Positions 5,061-7,665 of a stretch of 7,665 nucleotides of DNA are shown here, one piece after another (the stretch's first letter is position 1; the number at the start of each line of letters is the position of its first letter). Source of the DNA: DASUGM01 sp036274055 (GTDB taxonomy: Bacteria > Acidobacteriota > Vicinamibacteria > Vicinamibacterales > SCN-69-37). The stretch spans positions 1 to 7,665 of the forward strand of contig DASUGM010000246.1 of NCBI GenBank assembly GCA_036274055.1, in the 5' to 3' direction. A program made the position numbers and the translations under genes. The notes under the pieces were generated by a model that was given only the letters and a program-made list of their open reading frames with translations, searched no databases and was not told the DNA's origin.

Positions 5061-7412
5061 CTATTGCCGTATGAGCCACGCCACCGGCTGATCCAGCGCC
5101 GTCCCCGGCGGCATCACCTGCGCTGAACGCTCGAGGTCCTTCCATGTCAGCGGTCCGCGAATGCCCCACGGCCGGATCGTCACGGTGCGGGCGGCGGGAT
5201 CGACGGTCACCACCACGAAGCTCTGAAAAAACGGCGCGACGTTGTAGTCGAACATCGCCGAGAGCCATTCCGGCGACGACGGCCAGGCGCCGAACTCACG
5301 CGTCCAGAACCACGCGCCCCACTTCCACCACGGCGTCGTCGTCGTGATCTTTGCGACGACGTCACGGTGGTTCGGATAGTAGGCCCAGTCGGTGGTCGCC
5401 GGCTGCGCCGGCCAGGCGAGCGACGTGCCGAAACTCAGATACGCGCCGCCGCCGCCGTTGACGAAGTGATGGACGAGCGGCGCGTCGGCAGCGCTGTCGC
5501 CGCGCTCCGCGTAGTACTCGAGGTCGTGCGTGTCGCCGGCCATGACGATCTGGACGCCGTGCTCGCGCAGCAGGCTGCGCACCGCCGTGAAATCCTCATC
5601 GCCCGCTGAGACGTCATGGCCGCCGGCGAAAAACGGGTGACCGAGCACGGCCATCATCATCTTCCCGCGCGACGCCTCCAGCGCCGCGCGCAGCCACGTC
5701 AGCTGTTCAGGATCGATGCGGCGAAGCACGCCCGTATCGATGCCGAACAAGGCAAAGTCGGGCGTCTGCACCTGGAAGAACGGCGCCTGCTGAAATCCGG
5801 TCGGCACGCCGTACTGGCCGCGCAGCGCGGCGGCCTTGCCGATGAGATCGTCGATGACCGCATCGGTCGTGCTCGACACATTGTCGTCGGCGTCGATCCG
5901 CGCGCGCATGGCCAGCCGAGCGGCCTCGGGTCGCAGGAACGTTGCCGCGAAGCCTTCGAGCGCGTCGTACCAGTCGTGATTGCCGGGGATCGCGAACACC
6001 GGCTTGGTGACGCCCATGAACGGCAGCCAGAATCGCAGCTCGTAGTCGCGCATCGCGCCGGTGGGATACACGACATCGGACGACAGCACGACGAATTTCA
6101 CGTCCTCGGCCGCGGAAGCGCGAATCAGCGAGTCGCGGAGGACGTGCTGGCTGGCGTCGCCTTCGCCGGTGTCGCCGATGACCACGAACGAGAACGGCGC
6201 CGATGCGGCCACGCCGGGCGGCGTCACCATGAACCCTCGTCCATCGATCGTCGTCTGGCCGCCGGTGACGACGGCGCGGACCATCGCCTCGCGCCAGGTA
6301 TCGGTGCGCTGCGCGGCCCACGAGTTCCACATGCCGGCCGCCCAGTTCTCGGTGTCGAAGTACCAGCTCATGCCCCAGATCGGCACCGAGGCGACGACGA
6401 TGGCAGCCAGCGGCAGGCCGATCTGCAAGCCGCGCCCGAGCGCGACGGTCAGCGAGTAGCGCGCCGAGCGCGCTCGAATCGCGAATCGCATCCGTGAGGT
6501 CAGCCACCATCGCACGGCGCGGTCGGCCCAGCGCGCCAGACCCACCGGCGCCGGCACCGCGAGCACCCGCTCCCACGCCCGCGCCTCGAGCCGGCGCGTC
6601 ACTCGCCGGCCAAACAGCCGGAGCGGCACGATCACGAAGTAGGCGAGCACGAGGGCGCAGACGACGTCGCCAAGCACGGCGACCAGTGGCGCGACAATCC
6701 CCAGCGCCGTGCGATCGAATCCCATCCGGCTGACGTGAATCGTCAGCAGCACGACGAGCAACGCCGCGATCCAGCTGCGATCGGCCGCGGCGCGTTGCTC
6801 CTCGGACCGCTCGATCTGCGCGCTGGTTTCAGCGAGGCGCTCCGGTCGATCGATGCCGATGTCGGCAATGACACTCTGATCCGCATCTTGCTCGGAGTAG
6901 ACCGGCGCGGTCGCGAGATTGACCGATGTCGCCGCGAGCCGCAGGCCGGCGGCGAGGCCGACGACCCAGTGCGCGGCGTAGCGGCCGACGAGGAGAATCG
7001 CCGCCGCAACCGCCAGATTCCACGCCATGGCTCCGGCCGCCTGCAACGCGGACTTTCCGGTGGTCAGTTGCTTCACCGTCAGCCATGCGTAGCGCAGCCC
7101 GTCGATGACAAACGGCACGGTCAGAAAGATCGCCAGCGCGGTCGCCGCCAGCCAGGAGGCATTCAGCAGCAGCAGACTGAGGAGCAGCGTGTAGGCGCTG
7201 CTCGACCAGGCGTTGTGTTGAGTGGCAGGTGTCCGGCGGCGGAATCCCTGGACGGCTTCGGCCGCGGCGCCGGCAAACAGCGCCAGCCCGGCGACACGCT
7301 CGGGTTCGGCGGCCCAGATCGGCGCGAATGCGGCGACGACGGCGAGTAGCGCCGCAAAGCCGGCCAATGCCCGCGTCCGTTCGCCGGCGGCGGCACGAGA
7401 AAGTGAGCTCAC
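5061..7412 (-). CDS. Polytopic membrane protein with C-terminal purple-acid-phosphatase-like metallophosphoesterase domain
   Basis: The 783-residue protein has about eight or nine membrane segments in its first 350 residues: near 15-35, 38-55, 72-90, 90-108, 127-144, possibly 145-162, 213-230, 237-265 and 328-348. A calcineurin-like metallophosphoesterase domain follows (about 405-650). Its metal motifs in order are GDTGEGD (D414), SSDVVY (D446, Y449; usually GDxxY), GNHDW (N478), GHPF (H592) and GDTHDLEYY (626-634). The last matches the GHDHNLQY motif of tartrate-resistant acid phosphatases, but the first His is Asp627. The Arg-rich loop 269-320 should be cytoplasmic, which places the phosphatase domain outside after the last segment. 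Substrate is unknown; a phosphomonoesterase or phosphodiesterase acting in the periplasm is the likely type. The GTG start at 7410-7412 has a weak ribosome site, and no ATG start is better. It stands 112 nt after the minus-strand gene ending at 7525, so co-transcription is possible. Confidence 0.88.
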   Translation of the reverse strand: MSSLSRAAAGERTRALAGFAALLAVVAAFAPIWAAEPERVAGLALFAGAAAEAVQGFRRRTPATQHNAWSSSAYTLLLSLLLLNASWLAATALAIFLTVPFVIDGLRYAWLTVKQLTTGKSALQAAGAMAWNLAVAAAILLVGRYAAHWVVGLAAGLRLAATSVNLATAPVYSEQDADQSVIADIGIDRPERLAETSAQIERSEEQRAAADRSWIAALLVVLLTIHVSRMGFDRTALGIVAPLVAVLGDVVCALVLAYFVIVPLRLFGRRVTRRLEARAWERVLAVPAPVGLARWADRAVRWWLTSRMRFAIRARSARYSLTVALGRGLQIGLPLAAIVVASVPIWGMSWYFDTENWAAGMWNSWAAQRTDTWREAMVRAVVTGGQTTIDGRGFMVTPPGVAASAPFSFVVIGDTGEGDASQHVLRDSLIRASAAEDVKFVVLSSDVVYPTGAMRDYELRFWLPFMGVTKPVFAIPGNHDWYDALEGFAATFLRPEAARLAMRARIDADDNVSSTTDAVIDDLIGKAAALRGQYGVPTGFQQAPFFQVQTPDFALFGIDTGVLRRIDPEQLTWLRAALEASRGKMMMAVLGHPFFAGGHDVSAGDEDFTAVRSLLREHGVQIVMAGDTHDLEYYAERGDSAADAPLVHHFVNGGGGAYLSFGTSLAWPAQPATTDWAYYPNHRDVVAKITTTTPWWKWGAWFWTREFGAWPSSPEWLSAMFDYNVAPFFQSFVVVTVDPAARTVTIRPWGIRGPLTWKDLERSAQVMPPGTALDQPVAWLIRQ

Positions 7413-7427
7413 GGTCTCACTACTTTA

Positions 7428-7512
7428 GGCTGCGGGCTGCAGGCCGCCAGCGGTGAGCTCGAAATTCCGCTCTCCATCCCTTGCGAACGCCAGCAGCCTG
7501 CAGCGCGAAGCC
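7428..7512. repeat. Intergenic inverted heptamer arrays, GGCTGCR family
   Basis: The left units are GGCTGCG, GGCTGCA, GGCCGCC (7428-7448). The right side reads as AGCCTGC, AGCGCGA and a degenerate AGCCCCC (7495-7515), which is the same unit in reverse complement. Arms 7428-7450 and 7490-7512 pair at about 18 of 23 positions around a 39-nt spacer. The element lies between two minus-strand genes, upstream of the GTG start at 7412. It could act as a transcript hairpin or be another copy of the dispersed element type. There is no T run that would make it a standard terminator. Confidence 0.6.
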
Positions 7513-7524
7513 CCCGCCGCCCGC

Positions 7525-7665
7525 TCAGGCGACTTGTTCGTAGAGCAGCCGGCCGTCGCCTTCGCCCTCGCTGACCTTGGCAATGATGACGGCGCAGACA
7601 TCGCCGTTGGCGTCGAGCTCGAGCACGGTGTTGGCGCCCAGTTCACGCGTCGTCGCGCGCGCGGT
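7525..7665 (-). CDS. C-terminal part of an unrecognised protein (5' end outside window)
   Basis: The last 46 codons and a TGA stop of a minus-strand gene run off the right edge. The visible peptide includes RELGANTVLELDANGD and then VCAVIIAKVSEGEGDGRL, ending LLYEQVA. Third codon positions are almost all G or C, as in dnaE2 and the metallophosphoesterase, which supports a genuine frame. I cannot assign a family from this tail. The overlapping 73-residue frame at 7425-7646 on the same strand has no such support and runs into the repeat arms. Confidence 0.7.
   Translation of the reverse strand, partial: TARATTRELGANTVLELDANGDVCAVIIAKVSEGEGDGRLLYEQVA

Noticed and set aside
7425..7646. 73-codon minus-strand frame
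   Set aside because: It overlaps the better-supported partial gene 7525-7665 in a different frame and extends through the inverted repeat. Its Ser/Arg-rich composition is typical of a shadow frame.

Overview
The window is GC-rich bacterial DNA with strong G/C bias at third codon positions. It carries a full-length dnaE2, a single Phd/VapB-type antitoxin, a lipoprotein and a large membrane metallophosphoesterase. This would fit a soil-type, GC-rich, probably Gram-negative lineage, and an acidobacterium or relative is my guess. Nothing here fixes the taxonomy.

Layout: positions 1-195 are non-coding and dominated by a long inverted repeat (48-nt arms, about 42/48 matching). dnaE2 (196-3537, +) encodes the error-prone C-family polymerase and is intact from the PHP domain to the OB fold. 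Next come a small hydrophobic protein (3576-3926, +), an orphan Phd/VapB-type antitoxin (3982-4257, -) with no toxin beside it, and a putative lipoprotein (4366-4953, +). A 783-residue membrane protein with a C-terminal purple-acid-phosphatase-like domain lies at 5061-7412 (-). The C-terminal 46 codons of an unrecognised gene lie at 7525-7665 (-) and run off the right edge. The genes do not form an obvious pathway. dnaE2 is a mutagenic repair polymerase, normally paired with ImuA/ImuB, which are not visible here.

The most striking feature is not a gene. At least seven places hold short degenerate tandem repeats with a period of 7 bp (mixed 7/8 bp at the left edge). The unit sequence differs from place to place while the period stays the same. 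Several arrays are arranged as inverted arms around a spacer, so each could fold into a hairpin. Four arrays lie inside dnaE2, in frame and at domain or loop boundaries, so they add low-complexity peptide to an otherwise conserved polymerase. The others fill intergenic gaps: 1-176, 4986-5058 between convergent genes, and 7428-7512. They resemble in style the heptanucleotide STRR repeats of cyanobacteria and the in-frame palindromic elements of Rickettsia, but the sequences are their own. This dispersed heptamer system is the best candidate for something undescribed.
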